Origin: Pseudomonas reactans
GTDB lineage: Bacteria > Pseudomonadota > Gammaproteobacteria > Pseudomonadales > Pseudomonadaceae
DNA length: 62,199 bases
Direction of reading: 5' to 3'
NCBI RefSeq assembly: GCF_013385825.1
Contig: NZ_JACAPG010000004.1
Span: forward strand, 1 to 62,199
Part shown: positions 52,702 to 62,042 of the stretch, piece after piece
Layout of the letters: every line of letters starts with the position of its first letter
Position numbering within the stretch: position 1 is the first letter of the stretch
Notes under the pieces: model-generated
Database searches by the model: none
Told to the model about the DNA's origin: nothing
The model's input: the letters and a program-made list of their open reading frames with translations, nothing else
Program-made: the position numbers and the translations under genes

Positions 52702-53137
52702 CCAGCTCGGCCAGCCACGGTTCGGCGTCGGCTTCCGGGGTGACGCTCTCGCTGGCGTCCAGGCGCAGCATCGGCAGCACTTCGCGCACGCCGAGTTCGC
52801 CAAACAGCTCGCGCATTTGCTCGCCGCCGCCGCAGAAGGTGTCGCCATAGCTGGCGTCACCCAGGCCGATCACCGCACCGGGCAAGCCACGCCAGGCGGC
52901 AGGCAGTTGATCACGAATCATCGAATACAGGGGCTGCAGGTTGTCGGGCAACTCGCCCATGCCGGTGGTGGACGTCACCGCCAAAAACGCCTCGGGGCCG
53001 AACGCTTGCACATCCGCCAGCGTTGCGCGGGGATTGTGCCAGGCCTCGAAGCCGGCGGCCTTGAGGATATCGGCAGCGTGGCGGGCAACTTCTTCAGCGG
53101 TGCCGTAGACCGAGCCGGAAAGGATGGCGACTTTCAT
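52682..53137 (-). CDS. Flavodoxin (MioC-like)
   Basis: A 151-residue FMN-binding protein. The phosphate loop is SGSVYGTAEEVA; STTGMGELPDNL and GLGDASYGDTFCGGG are the isoalloxazine loops. It resembles MioC/short flavodoxins of Pseudomonas and would serve as an electron carrier. Start at 53137; the ribosome-binding site is AGGAT. Confidence 0.92.
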   Translation of the reverse strand: MKVAILSGSVYGTAEEVARHAADILKAAGFEAWHNPRATLADVQAFGPEAFLAVTSTTGMGELPDNLQPLYSMIRDQLPAAWRGLPGAVIGLGDASYGDTFCGGGEQMRELFGELGVREVLPMLRLDASESVTPEADAEPWLAELVTALRG

Positions 53138-53275
53138 CAATCTGATCCTGTAGTTGAGCGAAAGCGTGGGATATTAGCAGCTCAACCGAGCTCATCAAAA
53201 AAACGTCGCGACCCACTGGAAAGATGACTGCGCTGCCTTAGACTTGCGACATCTCAAATGGATGGATTCCCCTGC

Positions 53276-53743
53276 ATGATTAATGCTCAATTGATGCAAA
53301 TGGTCATCGACGCTTCGAATGACGGCATCGTAATCGCTGAACGGGAAGGCAAGGACCTGCCGCTGATCTACGTCAACCCGGCTTTCGAGCGGATGACCGG
53401 CTACACCCGCGACGAGATCCTTTATCAGGATTGCCGTTTCCTGCAATCCGGTGACCGTGATCAATCGGGCCTGATCGCCATTCGTGAAGCGCTCAGGGCC
53501 GGCGTCAACTGCCGAGAGACCCTACGTAACTACCGCAAGGACGGCACGCCTTTCTGGAATGAATTGTCGTTATCCACCACTTACAACCCCGCGGACAAAC
53601 AGACGTATTTCGTCGGCGTGCAAAAGGACGTGACGGTTCAGGTCAAGACCCAACAGCGCGTGGCTCAATTGGAAGCCCAGGTGGCCGAACTCAAGGCCGA
53701 ACTGGCCACACTCAAAACGACGAGTGGAGCTAACAATAATTAG
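53276..53743 (+). CDS. Short LOV blue-light photoreceptor (SB1-LOV type)
   Basis: A 155-residue stand-alone LOV protein. The LOV core spans about 15-120 with the FMN-adduct Cys53 in YQDCRFLQSGDRDQ, Asn/Gln flavin contacts in NYRKDGTPFWNEL and FVGVQKDVT; a C-terminal coiled coil follows (RVAQLEAQVAELKAELATL). Architecture and the Cys position equal those of P. putida PpSB1-LOV, which has no output domain and dimerises by such helices. ATG at 53276 is used. The unknown ORF and the LitR-like regulator next door form its likely signalling context. Confidence 0.95.
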   Translation: MINAQLMQMVIDASNDGIVIAEREGKDLPLIYVNPAFERMTGYTRDEILYQDCRFLQSGDRDQSGLIAIREALRAGVNCRETLRNYRKDGTPFWNELSLSTTYNPADKQTYFVGVQKDVTVQVKTQQRVAQLEAQVAELKAELATLKTTSGANNN

Positions 53744-53777
53744 AAAAAACGGTCATTAAGAGGATAATGGCAATTTA

Positions 53778-54407
53778 ATGCCTACCCACCGAGCAAGCCT
53801 CATGCAACGCGACGCACTCCTGACACAGGACGAGCTGGACTTTATCCAGACCATGCAACACAACCCGCAGTTGAATCTGCGGGATGCGTCGTCGAGCCTG
53901 ACGGTCAACGGCGGTGCGCAAATTCGCGATTTGCTCACGCGACTGGCCGCTCACGACCACGTCACCATCCAGGCGCAGTTCGACAACCAGCAACTGACCT
54001 TCCCACTGCACCTGGTGGAAGATGAGTTTCACGCCGTTCATCTGCGTCTGGGCGTACCGAGTATTTTCGAAGACGGTCCGATGATCCGGCCGTGGCGCCT
54101 GGCACTTGAAACGCCGGTGGCGCTGGAGAATGTCAGGGGTACCCCAGGTGCCCTGTGGGTGCATGAGGTGTCGTTCAAGGGTGTGCTGGTGGAGATTCGG
54201 GGCCGGGTCAAGCCGCCGAAAACCTTTTCCCTGTGGTTCAGTCCTTCAGGTTACGAGCGCATTGCGTTGCGCGGAACCTTCGAACGGGAAACCGCACGCG
54301 GGCTGTTCGCCTATCGGCTGAGCCAGGGCGACGTCGACGAAACCGAGCGCCTGCGCCAGTTCATCCTGCACCAGCACCGCCTGGTCCATCCTGAAGTCCA
54401 CGCCTGA
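53778..54407 (+). CDS. Hypothetical protein between LOV and LitR-like genes
   Basis: A 209-residue soluble protein. The start at 53778 follows AGAGGA by 14 nt; Met9 (53802) is an alternative. It shows a helical N-terminus (ALLTQDELDFIQTMQHNPQL) and then a beta-rich body (VTIQAQFDNQQLTFPLHLVE, PWRLALETPVALENVRGTPG, FSLWFSPSGYERIALRG) that recalls PilZ/YcgR-like folds, but no RxxxR c-di-GMP motif is seen. It lies 34 bp after the LOV gene on the same strand and converges with the regulator gene, leaving 2 bp between stops. The tight position makes it a likely functional partner of the LOV protein. I do not recognise the family. Confidence 0.75.
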   Translation: MPTHRASLMQRDALLTQDELDFIQTMQHNPQLNLRDASSSLTVNGGAQIRDLLTRLAAHDHVTIQAQFDNQQLTFPLHLVEDEFHAVHLRLGVPSIFEDGPMIRPWRLALETPVALENVRGTPGALWVHEVSFKGVLVEIRGRVKPPKTFSLWFSPSGYERIALRGTFERETARGLFAYRLSQGDVDETERLRQFILHQHRLVHPEVHA

Positions 54408-54409
54408 GA

Positions 54410-55354
54410 TCAGGTATCCAGGCCACCGCCCAGAAACTGCTGCAAGCGGCGCTGCATCAACCGGCCTTCATTACCCAGGCAGCCGATTGATGAACCGGCG
54501 AGGCTTTCCTGCGCCAAGTCCGCTGCATCGCCGGCCAACAGCAGCGGGCAATTCAGGGTCAGCGCCAGACGCCTGAGCCGCAACGGCAACTCACTGCCGG
54601 GGGCGCGATTGGAAAACAGCACCAAGGCTTGGGGCTGGGTCTTTTCACAGATCAGGGTCAACTCATCGAATGGCTGGCCCACGCCCAAGACCTTGACCGC
54701 CTGTTTCTCCCCCGACATCAGCAAGCCCGCGACCAGCAACTCCAGCTCGCGGCACTCCCCGGCAACGGCGGCCAGCAATACCCGGGGCACCGGCGCAGCG
54801 GCAGCCATCTGCAAACGTTGCGCCGTACGCGAGCGCAGGAAATTATCGAAGAACAGCCACTCGCTGGCCTGGCCAAAGCGGCCTTGGTGACGCAACAACG
54901 CCTGCCAGAGCGGCATGAGAATGTCCTGGAACACCACGGCGAGGGGATAGGCGGAAAAGATCTGGCCGTACAAACGATCCAATTGGCGGTCATCGAACGC
55001 GCTGATTGCCTGGCGCAATTGCCCGTGCCACTGCTCCCACTCCACGCCAGGGCCGGCGCCAGGTTCGCTGAGCAGCTCGTCGCGCGCAAGAATCCTGCCC
55101 ACCTTGCTCACGGCGACGCCACGTTCGATCCAATCGAGAATCTGGTGCACGGTGTCAATATCGTCACGCGAGTACAACCGATGCCCACTTTCGGTGCGAG
55201 TGGGCTGGATAAGACCATAGCGTCGTTCCCAGGCACGTAAGGTGACTGGGTTTACGCCGGTCAGCCGAGCGACTTCGCGGATAGGGAAAAGATCGCCGCA
55301 AACGCTGCCGTTGTCGGAAGTCGTTTCGCGTTGAGGAGCAATAGTTTCGGGCAT
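54410..55354 (-). CDS. MerR-family LitR/CarH-like regulator without cobalamin ligands
   Basis: A 314-residue regulator. N-terminal MerR HTH (FPIREVARLTGVNPVTLRAW, then ERRYGLIQPTRTESGHRLYS), then a B12-binding-2-like helical bundle (about 110-180) and a Rossmann B12-binding-like domain (about 190-310). Two CarH hallmarks are lost: the EH of the W-x9-EH area is EW (165-166), and the GExH lower-ligand site reads GECR (199-202), so His is Arg. It therefore fits the class II LitR group of Pseudomonas that works without adenosyl-B12 and depends on a LOV protein for light response; an SB1-LOV gene is indeed 0.7 kb away. It is divergent from the folM-folE-folX run. Confidence 0.9.
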   Translation of the reverse strand: MPETIAPQRETTSDNGSVCGDLFPIREVARLTGVNPVTLRAWERRYGLIQPTRTESGHRLYSRDDIDTVHQILDWIERGVAVSKVGRILARDELLSEPGAGPGVEWEQWHGQLRQAISAFDDRQLDRLYGQIFSAYPLAVVFQDILMPLWQALLRHQGRFGQASEWLFFDNFLRSRTAQRLQMAAAAPVPRVLLAAVAGECRELELLVAGLLMSGEKQAVKVLGVGQPFDELTLICEKTQPQALVLFSNRAPGSELPLRLRRLALTLNCPLLLAGDAADLAQESLAGSSIGCLGNEGRLMQRRLQQFLGGGLDT

Positions 55355-55372
55355 CAGAGGTCAAAAACATCC

Positions 55373-55417
55373 GTGTCGATTTGGATCCAATTTAACGCTT
55401 TTTCAGCGGATCGACAC
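55373..55417. promoter_or_regulatory. Inverted repeat GTGTCGAT / ATCGACAC in the divergent promoter region
   Basis: Perfect 8-bp arms at 55373-55380 and 55410-55417, 29 bp apart, lie just upstream of the LitR-like gene. They could be half-sites for that regulator or a hairpin in its leader. No TGTATA-type LitR box was seen. Confidence 0.4.
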
Positions 55418-55569
55418 AAGCTGCACGACGAACCGACCAAAGTATCTGGCGTATTTCGTTAAAACAGGAATAATCCTTGCCTGTTTTTTCTACGTCGCTG
55501 CACCACCCCGCAGCCTCGTTTGTGTGCCGCCTACCCGGCCCAGCGCACTCGCTTATTTGGAGATACACA

Positions 55570-56130
55570 ATGTCTACCTCTCCCGTCACCCTGATGGTTG
55601 CGCGCCGCGTGGCCAAGGGTCGCTACGAAGAACTGATGGCCTGGCTGCGCGAAGGCGAGCAATTGGCCACGGATTTTCCCGGCTACCTGGGCTCAGGCGT
55701 CCTTGCACCGCCGCCCAACGATGATGAATTCCAGATCATTTTCCGCTTCGCCGATGAAAAGACCCTGCATGCCTGGGAGTTTTCGGCCTCCCGCAGTGCC
55801 TGGTTGAGCCGTGGCAGCGAGCTGTTTGCCAACCCGTCCGAGCACCGCGTACGCGGTATCGATGGCTGGTTCGGCGCGGTCGGAGCGCGCCCTCCGCGCT
55901 GGAAGCAGGCGGTGGCGATCTGGTTGGCGTTTTTCCCGGTGTCGCTGCTGTTCAACTTTGTCCTGGGTCCCTTGCTCAACGGGCTCGACCTGGCGCCGCG
56001 CGTACTGGTCAGCACCATGGCCCTTACGCCTCTGATGGTGTATTGGTTCATCCCGCTGTCGACCCATCTGTTGGCCAATTGGCTGCATCCTGTTCCGACC
56101 CCACGCAAGGCCGGCGAAGCCGCTGCTTGA
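55570..56130 (+). CDS. Membrane-anchored antibiotic-biosynthesis-monooxygenase-like protein
   Basis: A 186-residue protein. Residues 1-95 form an ABM ferredoxin-like domain (VTLMVARRVAKGRYEELMAW, FPGYLGSGVL, FQIIFRFADEKTLHAWE); two membrane helices follow (AVAIWLAFFPVSLLFNFVLG and LVSTMALTPLMVYWFI). The ATG at 55570 has GGAG ahead. Homologues with this ABM-two-helix form are common in Pseudomonas, with unknown role. It is divergent from the LitR-like gene and heads a co-directional run with the fol genes, so light control is plausible. Confidence 0.88.
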   Translation: MSTSPVTLMVARRVAKGRYEELMAWLREGEQLATDFPGYLGSGVLAPPPNDDEFQIIFRFADEKTLHAWEFSASRSAWLSRGSELFANPSEHRVRGIDGWFGAVGARPPRWKQAVAIWLAFFPVSLLFNFVLGPLLNGLDLAPRVLVSTMALTPLMVYWFIPLSTHLLANWLHPVPTPRKAGEAAA

Positions 56131-56187
56131 GTACAGGGGCGCCCGGTCGCTGGTATAGTTTCAATCTGCCAGCGACTTGAGCCTCCC

Positions 56188-56898
56188 ATGACTGCAACGA
56201 ACGCCCCGATCCTGATCACCGGCGCCGGCCAGCGGGTCGGCCTGCATTGCGCCCAGCGCCTGCTGGACGACGGCCATCCGGTGATTTTCAGCTACCGCAG
56301 CGAACGGCCCGGCGTACAGGCCCTGCGCGAACGCGGAGCGATCGGGGTGTTTGCCGACTTCTCCAGTGAGGCCGGCATCCTGGCGTTTATCGCGGAGCTG
56401 AACACCCATACCCAGCGCCTGCGCGCGATCATTCACAACGCCTCGGCCTGGATCGCCGAAACGCCCGACGAAGAAAGTCGCGCCTTTACCGACATGTTCA
56501 GCGTGCACATGCTTGCGCCGTACTTGATCAACCTGCATTGTTCACCTTTGCTGCAACGCTCTTCCCCTGCCGACATCGTGCACATCAGCGATGACGTGGT
56601 GCGCAAGGGCAGCCGCCAGCACATCGCCTATTGCGCCACCAAGGCCGGCCTCGACAGCCTCACGTTGTCGTTTGCCGCGCAGTTCGCGCCGTCGATCAAG
56701 GTCAATGGCATTGCTCCGGCGATGGTGATGTTCAACGACGGCGACGACGCAGCCTACCGCGCCAAGGTACTGGCCAAGTCGGCACTGGGCATCGAACCCG
56801 GCCCCGAGGTGATCTACCAGAGCGTGCGCTATTTGCTGGATAACCCCTATGTCACCGGTACCACCCTGACCGTCAACGGCGGGCGGCATATCAAGTAA
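56188..56898 (+). CDS. folM: Dihydromonapterin reductase FolM
   Basis: A 236-residue SDR-family pterin reductase. Cofactor motif TGAGQRVG (the Arg in place of Gly marks NADPH-using FolM/PTR1-type enzymes), NAS in IHNASAW, catalytic YCATK. It makes tetrahydromonapterin from dihydromonapterin, and can reduce dihydrofolate weakly. The next two genes give the rest of the monapterin branch, so the assignment is strong by context. Confidence 0.92.
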   Translation: MTATNAPILITGAGQRVGLHCAQRLLDDGHPVIFSYRSERPGVQALRERGAIGVFADFSSEAGILAFIAELNTHTQRLRAIIHNASAWIAETPDEESRAFTDMFSVHMLAPYLINLHCSPLLQRSSPADIVHISDDVVRKGSRQHIAYCATKAGLDSLTLSFAAQFAPSIKVNGIAPAMVMFNDGDDAAYRAKVLAKSALGIEPGPEVIYQSVRYLLDNPYVTGTTLTVNGGRHIK

Positions 56899-56918
56899 GC
56901 CGTTTGTGAGGATGTTGT

Positions 56919-57473
56919 ATGACCCTGCCCCATCACTACCGCGAGATCCTCAAAGGCCTGGGCGAAGACCCGGAGCGCGAAGGCTTGCTCGACACCCCAA
57001 AGCGCGCCGCCAAGGCCATGCAGTACCTGTGTCACGGCTATGAGCAGAGCTTGGACGAGATCGTCAACGGTGCGCTGTTCACCTCCGACAATGACGAGAT
57101 GGTGATCCTCAAGGACATCGAGTTGTACTCGTTGTGCGAGCACCACCTGCTGCCCTTCATCGGCAAGGCCCATGTGGCCTATATCCCCACCGGCAAGGTG
57201 CTGGGCCTGTCGAAACTGGCGCGCATCGTCGACATGTTCGCCCGGCGCCTGCAGATCCAGGAAAACCTCACCCGGCAGATCGCCGACGCGATCCAGGACG
57301 TGACCCAGGCTGCCGGCGTGGCCGTGGTGATCGAGGCCCAGCACATGTGCATGATGATGCGCGGCGTGGAAAAACAGAATTCAACCATGAACACCTCGGT
57401 GATGCTCGGCGCGTTCCGCGAGTCGAACACCACGCGCATGGAGTTCCTGCAACTGATCGGACGGAGCAAGTAG
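56919..57473 (+). CDS. folE: GTP cyclohydrolase I
   Basis: A 184-residue type I enzyme that turns GTP into 7,8-dihydroneopterin triphosphate. The zinc Cys/His motif is [19 protein letters not shown] and the second Cys is in [10 protein letters not shown]. The protein is full length. It lies 20 bp after folM and 2 bp before folX; Pseudomonas genomes usually have more than one folE copy, and this one is tied to monapterin synthesis by operon. Confidence 0.96.
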   Translation: MTLPHHYREILKGLGEDPEREGLLDTPKRAAKAMQYLCHGYEQSLDEIVNGALFTSDNDEMVILKDIELYSLCEHHLLPFIGKAHVAYIPTGKVLGLSKLARIVDMFARRLQIQENLTRQIADAIQDVTQAAGVAVVIEAQHMCMMMRGVEKQNSTMNTSVMLGAFRESNTTRMEFLQLIGRSK

Positions 57474-57475
57474 CA

Positions 57476-57847
57476 ATGCCACAACTTCAACCAGGCATGG
57501 CGCGCATCCGGGTCAAGGACCTGTGCCTGCGCACGTACATCGGCATCAACGAGGACGAAATCCTCAACAAGCAGGATGTGCTGATCAACCTGACCATCCT
57601 GTATGCCGCCCAGGAAGCCGTGCGCGACAACGACATTGACCACGCGCTGAACTACCGCACCATCACCAAGGCGATCATCGCCCACGTCGAGGGCAACCGC
57701 TTTGCCCTGCTGGAGCGCCTGACCCAGGAGCTGCTGGATCTGGTGATGAGCAATGAGTCTGTGCTGTACGCCGAAGTCGAAGTGGACAAGCCCCATGCAT
57801 TGCGCTTTGCCGAGTCGGTTTCGATTACCCTGGCGGCCAGCCGTTAA
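57476..57847 (+). CDS. folX: Dihydroneopterin triphosphate 2'-epimerase FolX
   Basis: A 123-residue enzyme of the FolB/FolX fold, much closer to E. coli FolX ([56 protein letters not shown]). It epimerises dihydroneopterin triphosphate to the monapterin form. With FolE and FolM it supplies tetrahydromonapterin, the cofactor of bacterial phenylalanine hydroxylase. Confidence 0.95.
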   Translation: MPQLQPGMARIRVKDLCLRTYIGINEDEILNKQDVLINLTILYAAQEAVRDNDIDHALNYRTITKAIIAHVEGNRFALLERLTQELLDLVMSNESVLYAEVEVDKPHALRFAESVSITLAASR

Positions 57848-57869
57848 CCCCTGAATTGTCAGTGAGCCT

Positions 57870-58166
57870 ATGAACGACCAACAACGCCTCGAACTCGAAG
57901 CCGCCGCCTTCCGCCGGCTGGTGGCGCACCTGGACAGCCGCAAGGATGTGCAGAACATCGACCTGATGAACCTCTCGGGCTTCTGCCGCAACTGCTTGTC
58001 CAAGTGGTACAAGGCCGAGGCGGACGAGCGCCAGATCGAGCTGAGCCTCGATGACGCCCGTGAAGTGGTGTACGGCATGCCGTACGCCGAGTGGAAAGCC
58101 CAATACCAGAAAGAAGCCAGCGCCGACCAACAGGCGGCGTTCGCCAAAGGAAAAACCCATGACTGA
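57870..58166 (+). CDS. DUF1244 protein
   Basis: A 98-residue small helical protein of family DUF1244, with the family block NLSGFCRNCLSKWYKAEADE. The CRNC motif could bind metal. Function unknown. It lies 22 bp after folX and its 3' end overlaps the HopJ-family gene by 8 bp, so it belongs to this operon. Confidence 0.92.
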   Translation: MNDQQRLELEAAAFRRLVAHLDSRKDVQNIDLMNLSGFCRNCLSKWYKAEADERQIELSLDDAREVVYGMPYAEWKAQYQKEASADQQAAFAKGKTHD

Positions 58167-58497
58167 TTTGAACACCCTGCGCGCCAGCCTCAACAGTGGC
58201 GAACATGTTTTTGCCGATACCCTGGCGTTTGTCGCTGCTGGTTACGACTACCAACCGCAAGCGTTCACCAATGGCGAAGTGGAAAATGCTGCCGGGCAGA
58301 ACGAAGGGTCATGCAAGACCCTGGGCCTAGCGCTGCTGGAAGGTCTCAGCGATCAAGAAACACTGCTGGCGTTTGGTGAGCATTACCGCTCGGTAGTGGC
58401 GACGCCTGAGGGCAGCGATCACGGCAACATCCGTGCGCTGATTGCGAATGGATTGGCCGGTGTGAAGTTCAGCGCACAGCCACTGACCCGTCGCTGA
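58159..58497 (+). CDS. HopJ-family protein
   Basis: A 112-residue protein of the HopJ type III effector family (FADTLAFVAAGYDYQPQAFT, NGEVENAAGQNEGSCKTLGL, HGNIRALIANGLAGVKF). The family was named from a P. syringae candidate effector, but it is widespread in bacteria and algae without type III secretion, so a housekeeping role is likely. No hrp box precedes it. It is last in the folM operon and is followed by a strong terminator. Confidence 0.92.
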   Translation: MTDLNTLRASLNSGEHVFADTLAFVAAGYDYQPQAFTNGEVENAAGQNEGSCKTLGLALLEGLSDQETLLAFGEHYRSVVATPEGSDHGNIRALIANGLAGVKFSAQPLTRR

Positions 58498-58512
58498 TCA
58501 AATCCTGCTCAT

Positions 58513-58542
58513 AAAAAAACCGGCCTCGCAGCCGGTTTTTTT
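58513..58542. terminator. Bidirectional terminator hopJ-like / trxB
   Basis: AAAAAACCGGC / GCCGGTTTTTTT stem with a 6-nt loop and A/T runs on both sides, placed between the convergent genes. Confidence 0.95.
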
Positions 58543-58554
58543 AGTTCAGCGGAT

Positions 58555-59520
<966 letters not shown>

Positions 59521-59800
59521 TCACTCCTATCGACCACCCAGACTACAAGGCGGCTGGAATAAAAAAGGGACCACGAAGCACTTGGGGAAGGCTTCAACTC
59601 GCAGACCCTGAAAAATAATGGGTGCAGCGTATCGAGGGGGGCAAGATTAAGGAAATACGGAATAACAATCCAGCTCATAGGTGGTCTCTATGCAGTCACC
59701 GCTGTTGATCAACACCTTTGTTACCACTGATGTCGCCGCTTTCGCCTGTCAAACAAAGCCGGTAAGGTCGGCGCGTTCGTCACTTTGTTCGGAGTTCTCC

Positions 59801-60568
59801 ATGCCCGCCCCTGCTCTTTCCGGCCCGCAATACCTGCGTGAAGGCCTCAAACTGGTGTTGAGCCCCGGCCTGCGCCTGTTTGTGCTGCTGCCGCTGGCGA
59901 TCAACATTGTGCTGTTTGTCGGCTTGATCTATTTCGCCGGTCATCAGTTCAGCCTGTGGGTCGATCATTTGATGCCGACACTCCCGAGCTGGCTGAGCTT
60001 CCTGAACTACCTGCTCTGGCCCCTGTTCGTCGTGCTGGTGGTGCTGATGGTGTTTTTCACTTTCACCATGCTGGCCAACATTATCGCCGCGCCCTTCAAC
60101 GGTTTTCTCTCGGAGAAAGTGGAAGTGGTGGTACGCGGCACCGATGATTTCCCGGCCTTCAGCTGGAGCGAGTTGATCGCCATGGTCCCGCGCACCCTGG
60201 CACGGGAAATGCGCAAGCTGGGCTACTTCCTGCCACGGGCCATCGGCCTGTTTATCCTGTCGTTCATACCCGTGGTCAACCTGATCGCCGCCCCGCTGTG
60301 GCTGCTGTTCGGCGTGTGGATGATGGCGATCCAGTACATCGACTACCCGGCCGACAACCACAAGCTGGGCTGGAACGAGATGCTCGCCTGGCTGCGCCAG
60401 AAACGCTGGCAGAGCATGAGCTTCGGCGGGATCGTCTATCTGGTACTGCTGGTGCCGGTGGTCAACCTGTTGATGATGCCGGCAGCGGTGGCCGGCGCCA
60501 CGTTGTTCTGGGTGCGTGAGCAAGGTGCCGAGGCAATGGCACAGCAGCAAAAAGTGACCCAGTCATAA
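59801..60568 (+). CDS. cysZ: Sulfate transporter CysZ
   Basis: A 255-residue inner-membrane sulfate permease. Family segments: [39 protein letters not shown] and [20 protein letters not shown]. Start at 59801 has GGAG ten bases earlier; a longer frame has no support. It is divergent from trxB, whose thioredoxin product feeds reductant to sulfate assimilation, a common neighbourhood in Pseudomonas. Confidence 0.95.
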   Translation: MPAPALSGPQYLREGLKLVLSPGLRLFVLLPLAINIVLFVGLIYFAGHQFSLWVDHLMPTLPSWLSFLNYLLWPLFVVLVVLMVFFTFTMLANIIAAPFNGFLSEKVEVVVRGTDDFPAFSWSELIAMVPRTLAREMRKLGYFLPRAIGLFILSFIPVVNLIAAPLWLLFGVWMMAIQYIDYPADNHKLGWNEMLAWLRQKRWQSMSFGGIVYLVLLVPVVNLLMMPAAVAGATLFWVREQGAEAMAQQQKVTQS

Positions 60569-60622
60569 ATCCATCATCTCGATGACACAATGACGACATG
60601 GCCCACGGCGACACTGTGGGTC

Positions 60623-61801
60623 ATGACGACAGCCTCGCTTCACATCACCCTCATTACCGAAACCTTCCCGCCAGAGATCAACGGGGTGGCCAATACCCTT
60701 GGTCGCCTGTGCGAGGGTTTGCGTGCCCGTGGCCATCAAGTCGAGCTGGTGCGTCCGCGCCAGGGCGTCGATCAGAGCCGCCCCAGCGACGACGCCTTGT
60801 TGCTGTGCCGTGGCTGGCCGCTGCCGGGTTATCCGGGCCTGCAATGGGGGCAGTCGTCAATGCACAAATTGCTGCGGCGCTGGACCCGTCAGCGCCCGGA
60901 CGTGCTGTACATCGCCACGGAAGGGCCGCTAGGTTTGTCCGCGCTGCGCGCCGCACGTCGCCTGGGGATCAGCGTGGTCAGCGGCTTTCACACCAACTTC
61001 CAGCAGTACTCGAACCAATATGGCATGAGTATGCTGAGCCGGATGGTCACTCACTATCTGCGCTGGTTCCATAACCGTTCGACGCTGACCCTGGTACCCA
61101 GCGCCAGCCAGCGCCTGGAGCTGGAGCGCAAGCATTTCGAGCGTCTGGGGATGTTAGCGCGCGGAGTGGACAGCCAGTTGTTCCACCCGGGCAAACGCGA
61201 CAATGCATTGCGGGAAAGTTGGGCGCTGAACAGTGAGCAAACCGCCGTGCTCTATGTGGGCCGGCTGGCCCAGGAGAAAAACCTGGGGTTGCTCAAGCGC
61301 TGCTTCGAGACCTTGCAGGACACCTATCCTCTGCGTCAGATGAAGCTGATCATCGTCGGTGATGGCCCGCAACGCGCGACGATGGAGAAAGAACTGCCGG
61401 AGGCGATCTTCTGCGGCACCTTGCGCGGTGAGGAACTGGCGCGGCACTACGCGTCAGGCGATGTGTTCCTGTTTCCCAGCCTGACCGAAACCTTCGGCAA
61501 TGTGGTGCTGGAAGCGATGGCGTCGGGGTTGGGTGTGGTGGCCTACGATCAGGCAGCGGCGACCCAGCATATTCGCCATGGCTACAACGGCGTGTTGGCG
61601 ATGCCGGGCGATGAGGAGGCATTTTGTGATGCCGCCAACTGGCTGCTGGAAGAACCAGAGAGTCTGCGCAGGGTCCGGCTCAATGCTCGTCAGCACGCCA
61701 GCCGTCAAGGATGGCCAGCCATTATCGAACAGTTCGAGAAGCAGTTACGGGGTGTGTGTAAGGAACATTTGGCCGCGTCAACAGTGCCTTATGCTCGTTG
61801 A
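60623..61801 (+). CDS. Family 4 glycosyltransferase
   Basis: A 392-residue GT-B enzyme. N-terminal ITETFPPEINGVANTLGRL is the acceptor-side signature of the SQD2/PimB-like subgroup; the C-terminal domain has LYVGRLAQEKNLGLL, VGDGPQR and the E-x7-E motif in PSLTETFGNVVLEAMASGLG. It probably moves a mannosyl or glucuronosyl unit onto a lipid or sugar. Start at 60623 is used, with a weak ribosome-binding site. It is co-directional with cysZ, 54 bp later. Confidence 0.92.
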   Translation: MTTASLHITLITETFPPEINGVANTLGRLCEGLRARGHQVELVRPRQGVDQSRPSDDALLLCRGWPLPGYPGLQWGQSSMHKLLRRWTRQRPDVLYIATEGPLGLSALRAARRLGISVVSGFHTNFQQYSNQYGMSMLSRMVTHYLRWFHNRSTLTLVPSASQRLELERKHFERLGMLARGVDSQLFHPGKRDNALRESWALNSEQTAVLYVGRLAQEKNLGLLKRCFETLQDTYPLRQMKLIIVGDGPQRATMEKELPEAIFCGTLRGEELARHYASGDVFLFPSLTETFGNVVLEAMASGLGVVAYDQAAATQHIRHGYNGVLAMPGDEEAFCDAANWLLEEPESLRRVRLNARQHASRQGWPAIIEQFEKQLRGVCKEHLAASTVPYAR

Positions 61802-61924
61802 ACGATCTGCGAATGATGTGGGTTGGTTCGCCCGCTTGCCAGCCTAGCCCCCGTGCATTGGCCTAAACACCCGGCATTTTCCCGCAGGTCCGTCTGAATC
61901 GGCATGTCACAACGGGATATTTCA

Positions 61925-61952
61925 GGAACGTCGCGCCGATTATCGCCACCCA
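61925..61952 (+). promoter_or_regulatory. Putative hrp box (HrpL/RspL-type ECF promoter)
   Basis: GGAACG, 15 bases, then CCACCCA. The consensus is GGAACC-N15/16-CCACNNA, so only the last base of the -35 element differs and the spacing is exact. It lies 90 bp before the ORF at the window end. Such promoters drive type III secretion genes in plant-associated Pseudomonas. Confidence 0.6.
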
Positions 61953-62042
61953 TATGACACCTGCCAAACGAGGGGTGTCTTCCTGATGGCGCCCCCCCAG
62001 ATGAGGCAGGTCACTCATGATGAAAAATTATTAGAGACCACT

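Noticed and set aside
55355..55569. Search for a TGTATA-type LitR operator
   Set aside because: No such sequence was found in the divergent gap; only the GTGTCGAT inverted repeat stands out.
58159..58497. HopJ-family gene taken as evidence for type III secretion here
   Set aside because: The family is common in genomes without type III systems, no hrp box precedes it, and it belongs to the folM operon.
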